64,000 bases of DNA from positions 686,299 through 750,298 of the forward strand of contig NZ_OZ026539.1 in NCBI RefSeq assembly GCF_964020195.1. Direction: 5' to 3'. A program made the translations under genes and the position numbers. Positions 42,554-54,572 of the stretch are shown here, one piece after another; within the stretch, counting starts at the first letter, position 1, and the number at the start of each line of letters is the position of its first letter. This DNA is from Spiroplasma endosymbiont of Lasioglossum villosulum (GTDB lineage Bacteria > Bacillota_I > Bacilli_A > Mycoplasmatales > VBWQ01). The notes under the pieces were generated by a model. It searched no databases and was not told the origin of the DNA. It saw only the letters and a program-made list of their open reading frames with translations.

Positions 42554-43912
42554 ATGTCATTTCAACAATTTAATTTACAACCATGACTAATTGAAAATTT
42601 AAAAAAAGAAAAACTAATTAATCCAACACCAGTCCAAACCGAAATTATTCCTTTAGCATTAACTAATAAAAACTTAATTATTAAAAGTGCTACTGGTAGT
42701 GGTAAAACTCATACTTATTTAATTCCAATTTTAAATAATTGTAATGTTACTTTAAAAGTAACACAAGCAGTTATTATTACACCTACTCGTGAACTTGCTC
42801 AACAAACGTTCAATTTTTTAAAAGCTTTAATTAAAGATCAAAATATTAGCATTGCTTGTTTAGTGGGTGGCAAAGATATTATTCGTCAAAGTAATAATTT
42901 AAGTAATAATCAACCACAAATTGTAATTGGAACTCCAACTAGATTAAAACGTTTATATGAACTTAATATGTTAGCAATTACTACTACTAACACTTTAGTT
43001 ATTGATGAATGTGATATGTTATTTGATATGGGATTCATGGAAGATTTAGATTTTTTAATTACTAAAATGAATAAAAATACTCAAATTATGACTTTTTCAG
43101 CAACAATATTACCCCAACTAGTTACTTGATTAAAAAAATATATTACTAACGCTACTACAATTAGTATTGATAATAAATCTCAAAAAATTCAACATATTTT
43201 TATTAATCGTCATCATCAAGATAGTAAAAAACAACTACAATCATTATTAACAATGTTTGATCCTTATTTATGCTTAATTTTTGTTAATAACAAAGAAAAT
43301 ATTGAAGAAATTGCAAACGTCTTAATTGAAGAAAATAAAAAAGTAGCAATCTTACATGGTGGATTACCAGCACGAGAACGTTCTCAAACTTTTAAACGTA
43401 TTAAAAATTTTGAATATCAATATGTTGTTTGTTCAGATATCGCAGCACGTGGTATTGATATTGAAGGGGTATCTCATGTTATTTCTTTACAATTACCGAC
43501 AAATAATCTAGAATATTATTTTCATCGAGCAGGGCGAACAGGACGAGCTAACTATTCAGGTATTTCTTATGTATTTTATGATAAGAGTGATAATTCTACT
43601 ATTCATAAGTTAAAAAATTTAAATGTTCCAATAGAATACTATAAAATTAAAGATAATAAGTTACTACCAGAAATTACTAATGACAACATCCTTATTCATA
43701 AACGAAAAATAGAAAGAAATAAAGAAGAGCAATATGTTATTAATCGCTTTAAAAAAAATAAAAATGTAACTCCTGGTTATAAGAAAAAATTTAATAAAGA
43801 TTTAGAAGCAATAAAAAAAGAAACAAGAAAACAACACATTAAAGCATCAATTAAGAAAATTAAAAAAACACAAGCAATTGCAAGAAGAAAAAAACTTTTT
43901 GATGAAAATTAA
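42554..43912 (+). CDS. cshB: DEAD-box RNA helicase (452 aa)
   Basis: ATP-dependent RNA helicase acting in ribosome assembly or mRNA turnover. Motifs: PTPVQTEIIP (Q), SATGSGKTH (I), TPTRELAQQ (Ia), VIDECD (II, DECD instead of DEAD), TFSAT (III), HRAGRTGR (VI). The tail is Lys-rich, as in RNA-binding helicases. It overlaps the leader of nfo and heads an apparent four-gene run (helicase, nfo, nadD-yqeK). Symbol is tentative. Confidence 0.9.
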
Positions 43913-43931
43913 TAATGAAAGAGGAAGCAAG

Positions 43932-44831
43932 ATGGAAAATGACAAATTAATTATTGGATCTCATGTTTCAATGAAAGCACCAAAATATTTATTGGGTGCT
44001 CTTGAAGAGGCTCTAAGTTATAATGCCAATACGTTTATGTTTTATACAGGTGCTCCACAAAATACAATTCGTAAATCAACCAAAGCATTATTTATTAAAG
44101 AATTTACAGAAAAACTAATTGAAAAAAATATTGATATTAATAATCTTATTGTTCATGCTCCTTACATTATTAATCTGGCTAATAGTATTAACAAAAGTAC
44201 TTACCAATTAGCAGTAGATTTCTTACGACAAGAAATAATTCGCTGTCAAGATATTGGCATTAAAACTTTGGTTTTACATCCAGGTAGCGCTGTTGGTGCT
44301 TTACCACAAACTGCTTTAGATCAAATTGTTAAAGGACTAAATGCAGCATGTTTAGAAAAACAAACTGTAAAAATTGCTTTGGAAACAATGTCAGGAAAAG
44401 GTAGTGAAGTAGGAACTACTTTTGAACAACTTCAATATATTATTAATAATGTAAAAAGACCCGAACTAATTGGTGTTTGTTGAGATACTTGTCACTTATC
44501 TGATGCTGGTTATGATCTTAATAATAATTTAGAACAAATAATACAACAATTTGATCAACTTATTGGATTAGATAAATTATTAGTTATTCATGTTAATGAT
44601 TCTAAAAACCCAATCAATGCTCATAAAGATCGTCATGCTAACTTAGGAATGGGTTACCTTGGTTTTCAAACTTTAATTAACATTATTTATCATCCATTGT
44701 TGCTTACTAAAATAAAAATTTTAGAAACGCCATGAATTAATGGTTATCCACCTTATTTACATGAAATTAAAATGATAAGAACAAAAAAATATAATAAAGA
44801 AATTTTAGAATCATTAGGAACTAACAAATAA
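43932..44831 (+). CDS. nfo: Endonuclease IV, AP endonuclease (299 aa)
   Basis: Cuts DNA at abasic sites in base-excision repair. Metal-ligand signatures are visible: [54 protein letters not shown] and [11 protein letters not shown]. The length fits the family's about 280-300. The stop overlaps the nadD start by one base (TAATG). Confidence 0.95.
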
Positions 44832-45877
44832 TGAAAAGAATTGGCATTTTTGGTGGAACTTTTGATCCATTTCATAATCAACATTTAAACATTGCAAATA
44901 CAGCTTATCATAAACTTTCACTTGACGAAGTTTGAATTTTACCAACAAAACAAAATCCGTTAAAAGATAGTGTCAGTGCTAGCGATCAACAAAGAGTCGA
45001 TATGATTAATTTAGTTATTAAAAACTATTCTTGAATAAAATTAAATGATTATGAACTAACAAGTAAGCAACCTAGTTATACTATTAATACTATTAACTAC
45101 TTTATTGAAAACTATCCAAATCACAAATTCTTTTTTATTATTGGTTCTGATAATTTATATACTTTAAATAAATGACAAGGAATTGAACAGTTAATTAATT
45201 TAGTTAAAATTATTGTTGTTAATCGCCCTCATTATCGTAAAACATTAGAACTAATGTCAAAATACAAGTGTCAAAATTTAGTAGTTCGACCAAGTAGTGA
45301 TATTAGCTCTGCCAAAATTAGAAATGGTGAAATTATTAATCAAATTGATATAAAAATTAATGATTATATTAACAATAATTTAATATATAGTTATGAGCGT
45401 TTAAAAGCAAATTTGGATAACAATAGAACTGAACATTGTATTAATGTTGGTAAAATGGCTGTTAAATTAGCAATCCATTATAACGAAGATGCTAATAAAG
45501 CCCTAATTGCAGGAACTTATCATGACCTTTGCAAACAATGAAGTAAAAGTAAAATGACTAAATTTTTAACAAAATATAATAAAGAAATTTTACAAGAACC
45601 ATTTCCAATTTGACATGGTTATGTAGCAGCATTGTATTTAAAACATCATTATCAGTATCATGATGATTTAGTTCTTCATGCAATTGCTAAACACACTACT
45701 GGTGCAAACGAAATGAAACCTTTAGAATTAATAGTATTATTAGCAGATAAAATATCAATTGAACGTAACCATTATTATGTTGAAGAATTAAGAAAACTTG
45801 CCTTTCAAGATTTAACTGTTGCTTTTAAATACTATCTAGAAATTTTAAAAAAGCATTTACTAGAAAAAAACCATTAA
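44831..45877 (+). CDS. nadD: NadD-YqeK fusion: nicotinate-nucleotide adenylyltransferase + HD phosphohydrolase (348 aa)
   Basis: Residues 1-190 make deamido-NAD from NaMN and [15 protein letters not shown] (nucleotide-binding HxGH-type loop) and SSAKIRNGE. The C-terminal part is a YqeK-type HD domain that hydrolyses Ap4A-like nucleotides: [23 protein letters not shown] (HD pair) and [13 protein letters not shown]. In many Firmicutes these are neighbouring genes; the fusion is common in Mollicutes. Confidence 0.93.
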
Positions 45878-46055
45878 ATAATAAGTTTTTAACAATATAT
45901 GAAACGTGAAGTAATAAAAATTAACAAATAGTATCTACAGTAAAATACTTATTTATTAATTATTTAATATATAATATTAAAGAAAAGGGAAATTTAATAA
46001 ACTAAATAGTATTGTAATAATATAAACAAATAATTGTAACTAAGGAGTACTAATA

Positions 46056-46901
46056 ATGAGTTTAGTGAGTAAAGAATTAGAAACCAAAAATGGAAAAACA
46101 GTTAAACTTAAAATAGATAATTCAAATTCAAATCAAGTTAAAAAAATAAATCTTATTTTTGGAGATAGTTTTGTTGAAATGAAAAAAATGAAAAATGAAT
46201 TAGTTGATTTTATTTTTATCGATCCACCTTATTTTTTATCAAATAATGGTTATAGTGTTAACGCTGGCAAAAGAACATCTGTTAATAAAGGTGAATGAGA
46301 TAAAAGTAAAGGTTTTCTTGAAAATTATAAATTTCATCAAAAATGAATTAAAGAATGCAAAAGAATTTTAAAACCAAATGGAACTTTAATAATTACTGGA
46401 ACTTATCATTCTATTTATATTTGTGGTTTTATTTTACAAGAGCTAAATTTTCACATTCTTAATGATATAGCTTGATACAAACCTAATTGTACACCTAATA
46501 TTGGTTGTAGAAATTTTACTGCTAGTCATGAAACATTAATATGAGCAAAAAAAGATAGCAATTCTAAACATGTTTTTAATTACAAAGATATGAAATATTC
46601 TAAATGAGAAGAAGATAATTTTAAGAATGAAGATAAGCAAATGCGAAGTGTTTGAGCAATAACTACTCCTAAACCATTTGAAAAAATTTATGGTAAACAT
46701 CCTTCACAAAAACCATTAGATCTTTTAAAAAGAATTATAATTGCTTGTACTAATGAAAATGATATTGTCTTAGATCCGTTTATGGGTAGTGGCACAACTG
46801 GTCTTGCATGTAAAATGCACAATAGAAATTTCATAGGAATTGAAAATAATATTGAATATTTTAATCTAGCAAAAAAAAGATTGGATGATAATAATGGTTA
46901 A
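46056..46901 (+). CDS. Type II DNA adenine methyltransferase, beta class (281 aa)
   Basis: Transfers a methyl group to adenine N6. Motif order is catalytic DPPY (FIFIDPPYFLSNNGYS, about residue 55) before AdoMet-binding DPFMGSGTTG (about 250), the beta-class arrangement. From memory the sequence is close to M.DpnA and M.HinfI (GEWDKSKGF, IKECKRILKPNGT, PNIGCRNFTASHETLIWAKK, KHPSQKPLDLLKRII), so a GATC or GANTC target is likely but not proven. AAGGAG precedes the ATG. The 3' end overlaps the nuclease gene. Confidence 0.9.
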
Positions 46902-47448
46902 AAATGGAATCGGTGGTGCAAATACAAAAACTGGTCTCGCTTTTGAAGGAGAAAAAGAGTTATATTCATTTTTTAAAAAACAGGAAAATTATGAAATTAA
47001 AAATATGATTGGAATTCACAATTTAAAACAAAATGATGCATTTGAATTGTTTTATATGGGAGAACATGTTGCAAATATTTTCAAAAAACATGCAATCTAT
47101 GTTTATTTAGAAAAACACCACAATTTAAACTGAAATTACTTTTTATCAAAAAAATTACTACCAGATGACAGTATTTTTGTATATAAGAATAATACTTTTT
47201 TTATTATTGAAATTAAAACACAAAATGTTGCTGGAAGTGTTGATGAAAAACTACAAACTTGTGATTTTAAAAGAAAACAATGACAAAAACTTTTATCAAT
47301 ATTAAATTGCAAAATTGAATACTGATATTTATTAAGTGATTGATTTAAAAAACCAGAATATAAAGATACTTTAAATTATATAATAGATAGTAATTGTCGT
47401 TATTTTTTTAATTATATTCCATTAAAAGAATTGGGTTTACCACTATAA
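46894..47448 (+). CDS. Type II restriction endonuclease, PD-(D/E)xK-like (184 aa)
   Basis: Partner of the methyltransferase, overlapping it by 8 bp. It begins GIGGANTKTGLAFEGEKELY, as several short type II nucleases do, and has FFIIEIKTQNVAGSVDEKLQ, in which E-x-K with the preceding acidic residues would make the metal site. In-frame TGA codons extend it to 47448. An alternative start is ATG 46885. Specificity cannot be read from the sequence. Confidence 0.75.
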
Positions 47449-47487
47449 CAAATAAAAAATAAATTATTAATAAGGAGATCAAATATT

Positions 47488-49283
47488 ATGTCCAAAAAAA
47501 ATAAAACAAAAATTACTGCTTTGCCGACAAAAGAAAAAACAACAGCAAAAATAAAAAAAAGTGGTTTCTTAAGCGCAGTTATTAAATACTTTAAAAAATA
47601 TCCACTACTTTATCTAATTGCAATACTAACCACTATTGCTTCTTCAATAATTTCAGTAATTATTCCTAAAATTACTAATAATTTTTTAGCTACCCCCGAT
47701 GGTTTTCAATGAGAAAAAATTACTACTTTAGCTTATATTTTAATTAGTTTACAAATTGCATCAGGATTATTTATGTACTTTCGTAATTTAACAGGAAGCA
47801 TCATTGGTGTTAAAGTTGAAATTAAATATCGAAATAAAGTTTTAAAACATTTACTAGATTTAGATATGTCATATTATGAAGATCGCAAAATTGGTGACAC
47901 TTTAACAAAACTAATTAGTGATACTAGTGTTATTGGTGAAAATATGCAATCTATTCCTTTAACTATGCTTAGTTCAATTGTGACTTTTTTTGGTTCAATT
48001 TACGTTATTTTTTCTTTAAATTGACAATTATCATTAATTGTTTTAGGTATTGTTTTATCAATTTTAATAATATCAGTATTAAATGTTCAAATTATTCGTT
48101 ATTTAAACTATAAATGAAGAAAAGTTTACACTGAAGTTAATGCTGATATTACTGATCGACTAAATACTATTACTTTAATTAAAAGTAATGTTACAGAAAA
48201 AAGTGAAAATAAAAGATTTTCTAATGAACATCTTAAATATTATCAAGCAGCAAAAAAACTATTACTTTTGAAAGTTTTACTAGAGCATTACTAATTACAT
48301 TACTAACAGGAATTAACATTGTTGGTTTAGTTGCTGGTTTCATGTTTGTAAGTAAACACATCATTAGTGTTCCAACACTAATTGCTTTTTTATTAGCAGT
48401 CAACACTTTAATTTTCCCAGTTATTCAAAGTATTCAATTCTTAGGTAATTGAGCTAAAACATCAACTTCAATTTTAAGAGTTAATGAAATTCTTAATATT
48501 AAACCAAAAATAGTTAATAAAGAAAAAGCCTTACCAGTAAAACAAATTACTAGTGATATTATTTTTGAAAATCTTAATTTCCGCTATGATGAAAAAGAAG
48601 ACTGAATTTTAAATAACTTCTCTTTCACTTTTGAAAAAGGTAAAAGTTATGCTATTGTTGGTGCAACTGGTGTCGGAAAAACTACTATTTCTAAGTTATT
48701 ACTACGTTACTATGACCCTGCTGAAGGAAGAATTTTAATTAATAATAATACTGATTTACGTGATATTGACTTAGCACAATACTTACATCATATTGGCTAT
48801 ATTGAACAAGATCCACAAATTTTATTTGGCACATTTGCCGAAAACATTAGTTATACTAAGCAAGGAGCAACTTTAGAAGAAATCAAAATTGCTGCAAGTA
48901 AAGCTAACTTACATGATTACATTGAACAATTACCTAATGGTTATAATACAATTTTAGGTGAACGTGGGATTAACTTATCTGGTGGTCAAAAACAAAGAGT
49001 AGCTATTGCTCGTATCTTTTTAAAAAATCCAGAACTATTAATTTTAGATGAAGCTACTAGTGCTTTAGATAATATTGTCGAAAAGGAAATACAAGCACAA
49101 TTTAATAAATTAATGATTGGTCGTACTAGTATTATTATTGCCCATCGTTTATCAACAATTAAAACTGTTGATAAGATTTTAGTTTTAGAAAAAAAAGGTT
49201 TAGTTCAAGTTGGTACTTTTGATGAATTAAAAGTTAAAGAAGGTCACTTTAAACATTTATATGAAGCTGGAATTATGGGGTAA
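47488..49283 (+). pseudogene. ABC exporter (membrane-ATPase fusion), frameshifted
   Basis: A half-transporter of the MsbA/LmrA type. The N-terminal frame (from ATG 47488) has the helices YLIAILTTIASSIISVIIP and the YYEDRKIGD segment, and stops at 48293. The frame is lost in an A7 run (48252-48258); one added A continues as TITFESFTRALLITLLTG and on to the ATPase: GATGVGKTT, LSGGQKQR, LLILDEATS, IIAHRLST. Repaired length is about 598 aa, normal for the family. Substrate unknown. Confidence 0.85.
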
Positions 49284-49346
49284 AAACTAACATTAATATC
49301 AATTCTTAGTTCTACAAGTTCAATATGAAAAAGCAAAATTAACAAA

Positions 49347-49378
49347 AAAATATCATTTATTAATGATTTTTTTATCTA
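49347..49378 (+). terminator. Probable terminator after the ABC exporter
   Basis: An A-rich/T-rich stem around TATCATT..TAATGAT with a T7 run, 65 bp after the stop. Confidence 0.45.
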
Positions 49379-49395
49379 AATGGAGTTATTATTAA

Positions 49396-50155
49396 ATGAA
49401 ATTATTAGAATCTAAATTTATATTAAATACAATAGAAAATAAAAATATTGCTTCTTATTTTACCAATGAAATAACTTACAATAATTATATATATGAAGAC
49501 GGCAGTATAGTTTCTGAAACAAAAAACATTAGATTTAAAAATAAATGATTTTATCTCATGTTTAATTCTTTATTCAAAGGATTTTAAAAATATTTTTTTA
49601 TCATATGAATCATTGGATAAAAACGATAATAAAGGAGAAATAGATTATAAAATACATTTAAGAAATAAAAAAGAAATATATTGTGAGCTTACAGACAGTC
49701 ATTTATTGTCTAATAGAGAAACAAAAAAGTTTAGAAAACTCTTATCTACAGAACCTTTAATTGGAGCTCTTGAATTTGTTAATAAACAAAATTATTCATT
49801 TTTAATAACAAATATTATTGACTGCATTAAAAATAAAAAAAACAGAATAATTAATAAAAATATGCATCTAAGTGATGAAAAATGATTGTTAGTGAATATA
49901 CTAACTTCACCATTAAATTATCAATATATCAAAAATGAACAATTCCTAATTTTGAAAAATAATTTAAAAAAATATCATTTTAATGAAGAAACTTTAAGCT
50001 TAATAAATAAAGAAAATAATAATTTTTTTAAAAGAATTATTATAAATTTAAAATATGGAACAATAAAAAATAATATTTATTTTATACAAGAAATATATTT
50101 AATTTTAGACTTCAATAAACAATTTTGTAAATTAAACCCAAGTTGTTCTAGATAG
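49396..50155 (+). pseudogene. Hypothetical protein, frameshifted (about 250 aa if repaired)
   Basis: The 5' frame from ATG 49396 (GGAG upstream) ends at TAA 49587. The 3' frame, open from before 49550 to TAA 50155, overlaps it. Removing one A from the A6 run 49521-49526 joins ...SIVSETK to TLDLKINDFISC and on. The product is charged and helical (HLRNKKEIYCELTDSHLLSN), with an in-frame TGA at about 49885. No family is recognised. Confidence 0.5.
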
Positions 50156-50357
50156 ATACTTTCAATTAACTTATAATTAAATTATAAATATTTATTGGGT
50201 ATTCATTTGAAATAATAATGAACTAAGTACATTAGTGTTACATTAATAAATATTTTTTATATTAAAAAAGTTACCTAAAATAAAAAATTAAAATCATTAA
50301 ATTAATATATTATTATTTATATATAATTATTAAAAACTAATATTAGTTTTTTCCTTA

Positions 50358-50390
50358 TTACTTTATTCTTAAAGTAAATAGGTTTTTTAT
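50358..50390 (+). promoter_or_regulatory. Attenuator-like hairpin in the leader of the 45-aa gene
   Basis: TTACTTT (50358-50364) and AAAGTAA (50371-50377) form a stem followed shortly by TTTTTT, just upstream of the GGAGG site. A second stem (AAAACTAATATTAGTTTT) lies directly before it. Confidence 0.4.
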
Positions 50391-50412
50391 ATTAAAAACG
50401 GAGGTTTTTCTT

Positions 50413-50550
50413 ATGAAAAAACTTTGAGATGATTTTAAAGAATTTAAAGAAGTTGCTGAAAAACATATCAAAGAAGCTGAAATAAATAGAAAAGCAACAG
50501 ATGAAATAAGAAATGAGAAAAAAAGTTCAAGTTCAAAAAAACAAATGTAA
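50413..50550 (+). CDS. Small charged protein (45 aa)
   Basis: A single amphipathic helix (KEFKEVAEKHIKEAEINRKA) with a polar SSSSKK end. It is supported by a strong CGGAGG ribosome site and its own terminator. Function unknown. Confidence 0.6.
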
Positions 50551-50560
50551 ATTCATAAAT

Positions 50561-50590
50561 AAAGTTACCTAAGTAACTTTATTTTTTTAT
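50561..50590 (+). terminator. Terminator of the 45-aa gene
   Basis: AAAGTTAC / GTAACTTT (50561-50580) followed by ATTTTTTT. Confidence 0.75.
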
Positions 50591-50755
50591 GTAATAATTT
50601 AATTTCTTCTCCTTTTCATAATTATAAATTAGTTTTATTCTTTTACTGTAAATAATCATTTATATTTATTTTTAAATTCATGATATTTAATAATTAGAAG
50701 ACATTTTTACAACATAATCTATCAAAATAAAAACTTTACCATACTTTAAAATTCA

Positions 50756-50842
50756 TTGTAGAATTTCGTTAAAAGTACTATAATATAAATAACGATAGTT
50801 TAATATCGTTATAATTTTAATGATGATATAAACTTTATATCT
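50756..50842 (+). promoter_or_regulatory. Promoter and structured leader of the secreted 435-aa protein
   Basis: TTGTAG (50756-50761) and TATAAT (50779-50784) are 17 bp apart. Downstream the leader holds two hairpins: AACGATA/TATCGTT (50791-50810) and GATATAAA/TTTATATC (about 50824-50841). The rest of the 50591-50879 gap is AT-rich with nothing recognised. Confidence 0.5.
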
Positions 50843-50879
50843 TTATTAAAATTATATATTAACTTTAAAGGTATAAAAT

Positions 50880-52187
50880 ATGAGAAAAACAATAAATATT
50901 TTAACAGTTGGTATTTTTTCACTAGCAACAAGTACCACTATTTTAACTAGTGTAAATCACTTTAATAGTAGCAAAAATGATTTACAAAAAGCAAACGTCA
51001 CTACTAATCAAACATCATTATTTAATAATCAATATCAATATTTAAATAATAGTGACTGAATTACTAACCAATCAACAACCGATCATAAATTTTATAGTTA
51101 TGATACTTCAGCATTAAAAAGTTATACTTTTACCAATGCTAGAAACGTCTTCTTAGTAGATACAACAGGTAACCTAGTTTATAATACCAAAGTTACTATT
51201 CCTAATAAAGATAAATCAGATATTGAAAATACAAAACAAGAAATGATTACCAAGAAGAAAGTAACATCACTTAAAAGCAATCCTAATTATTCTGATGCTT
51301 ACAATTTTAGCGAATATCAACAAAATAATTTTATTGGTGACAATAATTGAACATATTTACAATTTGGTGGTCTTGAACAAAATATTGATATTTCTAACAT
51401 TGCTGGTGCTTCTAAAATTGAAAATAATAACAATCTTAGTGAGAACTTAGGATTATATTACATTGCTGATGCTGCTATTAATAATAAAATTTCTTTAGCA
51501 ATAGCTTATAATATTAGTCAACAATTCATTAATAAAAGCAGTTTAAACAAACTAATTAGTAACCAATTAACAAATAATATTATTAACTTAATTGTTGAAA
51601 ATACTAACATATTTAACTTTATTAAAAATTCACCCCTTTTCCTAAATATAAAAGATTATTCATTAAATTTTATTTTTGATAATGATAATAACTTAGTAGC
51701 AATTTACTATACAAAATGAAATGTCCAAAATATAAAACAAAGTATTAACTATCATTATAAAGAAGACTTTAGCAATATTAATAAAAATGATTGATCAAAA
51801 AATAGTGATCAACAAATCATTTTAAATTGAACTAAATATGCAAAAAATTGAGAACAATTTTCACAACTTTATCCTAAATTTAATTTTAATAATTCTAAAC
51901 TATCAATTAATAATATGGGTACATATAAAGAAAATAATAATCTTACTGGTGATACTAATAATATTACTACTAATAAAAATATTAAATATGAACTACAAAA
52001 TCCTTATAAAGTTGTAGCAATTTCTGATCTTATTATTCAACTTCCAATTATTGAACTTTATGTATACCATGATGATAATAATATTTATTATCAATGAAAT
52101 GCACGTGTTACTTCATCACCAAATTTAATTGCTGGTTGTAGTTTAGCAATTGATTTAGATAATATTAGTTTTCAATTTAAAAAATAA
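50880..52187 (+). CDS. Secreted surface protein (435 aa)
   Basis: The N-terminal signal segment (INILTVGIFSLATSTTILTS) has no lipobox Cys. The mature part is Asn/Ser/Thr-rich, beta-structured and without recognised domains; it ends in a conserved-looking segment (VAISDLIIQLPIIELYVYHD followed by an ARVTSSPNLIAGCSL stretch). AAAGG precedes ATG 50880. It belongs to the Asn-rich exported proteins typical of Spiroplasma; a role in host contact is only a guess. Confidence 0.7.
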
Positions 52188-52202
52188 TTAAATTTAATAT
52201 AT

Positions 52203-52233
52203 AAAAAATGATGCATTAATTAAGGCATTATTT
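52203..52233. terminator. Terminator between convergent genes
   Basis: AAAAATGATGC and GGCATTATTTTT form an imperfect stem after the stop at 52187 and before the stop at 52234 of the opposite gene. Confidence 0.6.
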
Positions 52234-52714
52234 TTACAATGAATGTTGTCTTACACTACTTTGATTAGATGCTGATGGTTGGTTTTCTGTCATTTGATTA
52301 GAATTATTAATTAAATATTCTTTGTGAATTTCTAAACACTCAACTTTAAGGTTTTCAATTCTTTTTAAAAATTCAGGATTATTAGATGTTTTATATTTTC
52401 TAGCATTACGTCAATTATAATCTTGACCTGTGACATCTATTTTTTCTTTTACTTCATTAAGTTCTGACATAATTGACATTAATTGTTTAATATTAGAATT
52501 TGTTTTTGACTTCTCCTCGTTTAATTGTTGTTTAATATATTGTACTAGTCCAGCTGTTTGCATATAGGCAGGAGTACCTACAGAATCTGAAATATCACCT
52601 AATATTTCTTTTTAGTTTCATCAATTCTTCTTTCTACTTCAATTTTATTTTCAATTTCTTCTAATAAACCTTCAATTTCATTCATTAATTCTTTTTGATT
52701 GTAATAATATTCAT
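52234..52714 (-). pseudogene. Hypothetical helical protein, frameshifted
   Basis: From ATG 52714 (AAGGAAG upstream) the frame stops after nine codons. The adjoining frame carries ELMNEIEGLLEEIENKIEVE, then is lost again at T5 52609-52613, and a third frame runs GDISDSVGTPAYMQTAGLVQ to a Gln/Ser-rich end at 52234. Both shifts fall in five-base A runs (coding strand), at 52692-52696 and 52609-52613; adding one A to each gives a continuous helical protein of about 160 aa. Family unknown. Confidence 0.5.
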
Positions 52715-52907
52715 AATTTTTATCTTCCTTTTCACATATAATTTTAATTTAATAAAACCTAGTATAGTAATTTAACTATACTAGGTATGAACAATTATTA
52801 AATTATAAATACTATTATAACTATAAAATAAAAATTACGCAATCAACTATTATTTACTATTTTTAAATTTTCTAATTATTTTTTTGATCTAATATCATAA
52901 ATAATCA

Positions 52908-53870
52908 TTATAGATGTTCTTTTTCTATTCAAGTTAAAATATCTTCTAAAATAATATTAATATTGGGTTCATTTAAAATTGCATGATTACCTTCTTCATA
53001 AAAACTATAAGTTATCCCTTGTCTTCAACGTTTATTATTTTTTGCAATTTTATCAAAATCAGCAAATATATCTTTTGCAGATTGAACAATCAAAACCGGA
53101 CATTTAGCACTATTAAGATTTTTTGGTACTTGTTTACTTAATTTTTGTGCTTGTAAGGAAAATAATAATGTAAATTTCATATTAGTCATTGCTCTAATTT
53201 TCCCTTTTTTAATATAATTAGAATTAATAGAAATTGTTTCCATATCAAAAGTAATAGGTAATGGATGATGTTTATAAAATAGAAATCCTCAAATTGCATG
53301 ACAAACTAATGAAGGTTTTATTTTAAATATTTGTTTCTTAGTAACAAAATTAGTTAAAATTGCACCATCAATCATTTTTGGTAATCTTTTAATTGCTAAT
53401 GCTGTTAATGCAGAACCTAATGATTCACCCATTAATAAAATTTTTTTATTAGGATAACGTTCATTCAAAACCGTTATAATATCTTTAATATCATTAATAG
53501 TTGTTCCAAAAGTATGATATTTTCATTTTTCATTTTCTCCTCAACCTCGTTGATCAAAACTTAAAAATGAAATACCATGTTTAGTAAAAAACTTAGCAGC
53601 TGTTTTAAAGTCTGTTAAAGAGGCACCCATACCATGAATACCAATAATAATATATTTACTATTATCAACAAATTTAAATTCAGTATGTAAAAAATAGTTA
53701 TCCCTAGTAATGATTCCCTCGTTACTTCATTGTGGAAAATGATGATTCAGTTCTCAGTGATAATCAATATGGAAAATTTGATAAATTCTATATAAAATAT
53801 AAAGTATTATTAACATAGCTAAAACTACGATAAGTATTGCTCATCAATAATGTTGCCAAAAATTATCCAT
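52908..53870 (-). CDS. Membrane-anchored alpha/beta hydrolase (320 aa)
   Basis: An N-terminal membrane helix (WAILIVVLAMLIILYILYRI) anchors a serine hydrolase: IIGIHGMGAS (oxyanion region), LLMGESLGSALT (nucleophile Ser in G-E-S-L-G), then CPVLIVQSAKDIFAD (acid) and EEGNHAILNE (His). It resembles esterase/monoacylglycerol-lipase-like proteins of Mollicutes, possibly acting on host lipids; the substrate is not known. It has both TGG and TGA codons. Confidence 0.85.
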
Positions 53871-53936
53871 AATAAATGATACCCTCCAATAATATATAAA
53901 TACTTACTAATATTTTATCAAATTAATTTTATTTTT

Positions 53937-53970
53937 ATTAAAACAAAACCTTAAATGGTTTTGTTTTAAT
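53937..53970 (-). terminator. Terminator of the ptsI-crr operon
   Basis: AAAACAAAACC / GGTTTTGTTTT, perfect 11-bp stem just after the crr stop. Confidence 0.75.
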
Positions 53971-53978
53971 AAAAATAT

Positions 53979-54488
53979 TTACTTCTTAGTGACTTCAGCA
54001 ATTAATTGACCAACCGTTACTTGTTCATCATCTTTTACTACTTGCTTTACAACATAACCTTCCATTGTTTCATTAATGAAAACAATTGGTGTTGTTACTT
54101 TTTTACCTTTATTCTTAACTTCTTGTAAATTAGCAACTACAATTACTTCTGATTTTTTAATTGGTTTACCTTGTTCAGCTTTAATATCAAAGCCCTTACC
54201 AGCTAATTCAACAGTATCAATACCAATATGAACTAAACATTCAATACCTGTATTTACATCTTTAATACCATAAGCATGTCCTGTATTAAATACTGTTGCT
54301 AATTTTCCATCAAATAGTGATACAAATTCAACTCCATCTTTACCTTTATATTCAGGGATAATAGCAAAACCAGTCCCTAACATTTCCTGAGCAAATACTG
54401 GATCTTCAACTTTACTAAGGTTAATAACTTTACCAGTAACTGGTGCATAAATTAATAAAGGTAATTGTTTTTTTTTCTTGAAAAACAT
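53979..54488 (-). CDS. crr: PTS glucose-type enzyme IIA (169 aa)
   Basis: Soluble IIA(Glc)-type phosphocarrier. Phosphorylated His lies in CLVHIGIDTVEL (residues about 85-96); the partner His is in VFNTGHAYGIKD. The protein starts MFFKKKKQLPLLIYAPVTGK. It lies 84 bp after ptsI in the same direction, as in many Firmicutes, though here ptsH is absent. It feeds a IIC/IIB partner not present in this window. Confidence 0.93.
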   Translation of the reverse strand: MFFKKKKQLPLLIYAPVTGKVINLSKVEDPVFAQEMLGTGFAIIPEYKGKDGVEFVSLFDGKLATVFNTGHAYGIKDVNTGIECLVHIGIDTVELAGKGFDIKAEQGKPIKKSEVIVVANLQEVKNKGKKVTTPIVFINETMEGYVVKQVVKDDEQVTVGQLIAEVTKK

Positions 54489-54572
54489 ATGTCGATTCTC
54501 CTCAAAATTATGTAAATTAGATGTTTATAATTTTAACATTAAATAATGTAACTTTAAAAATAAATAATATTT

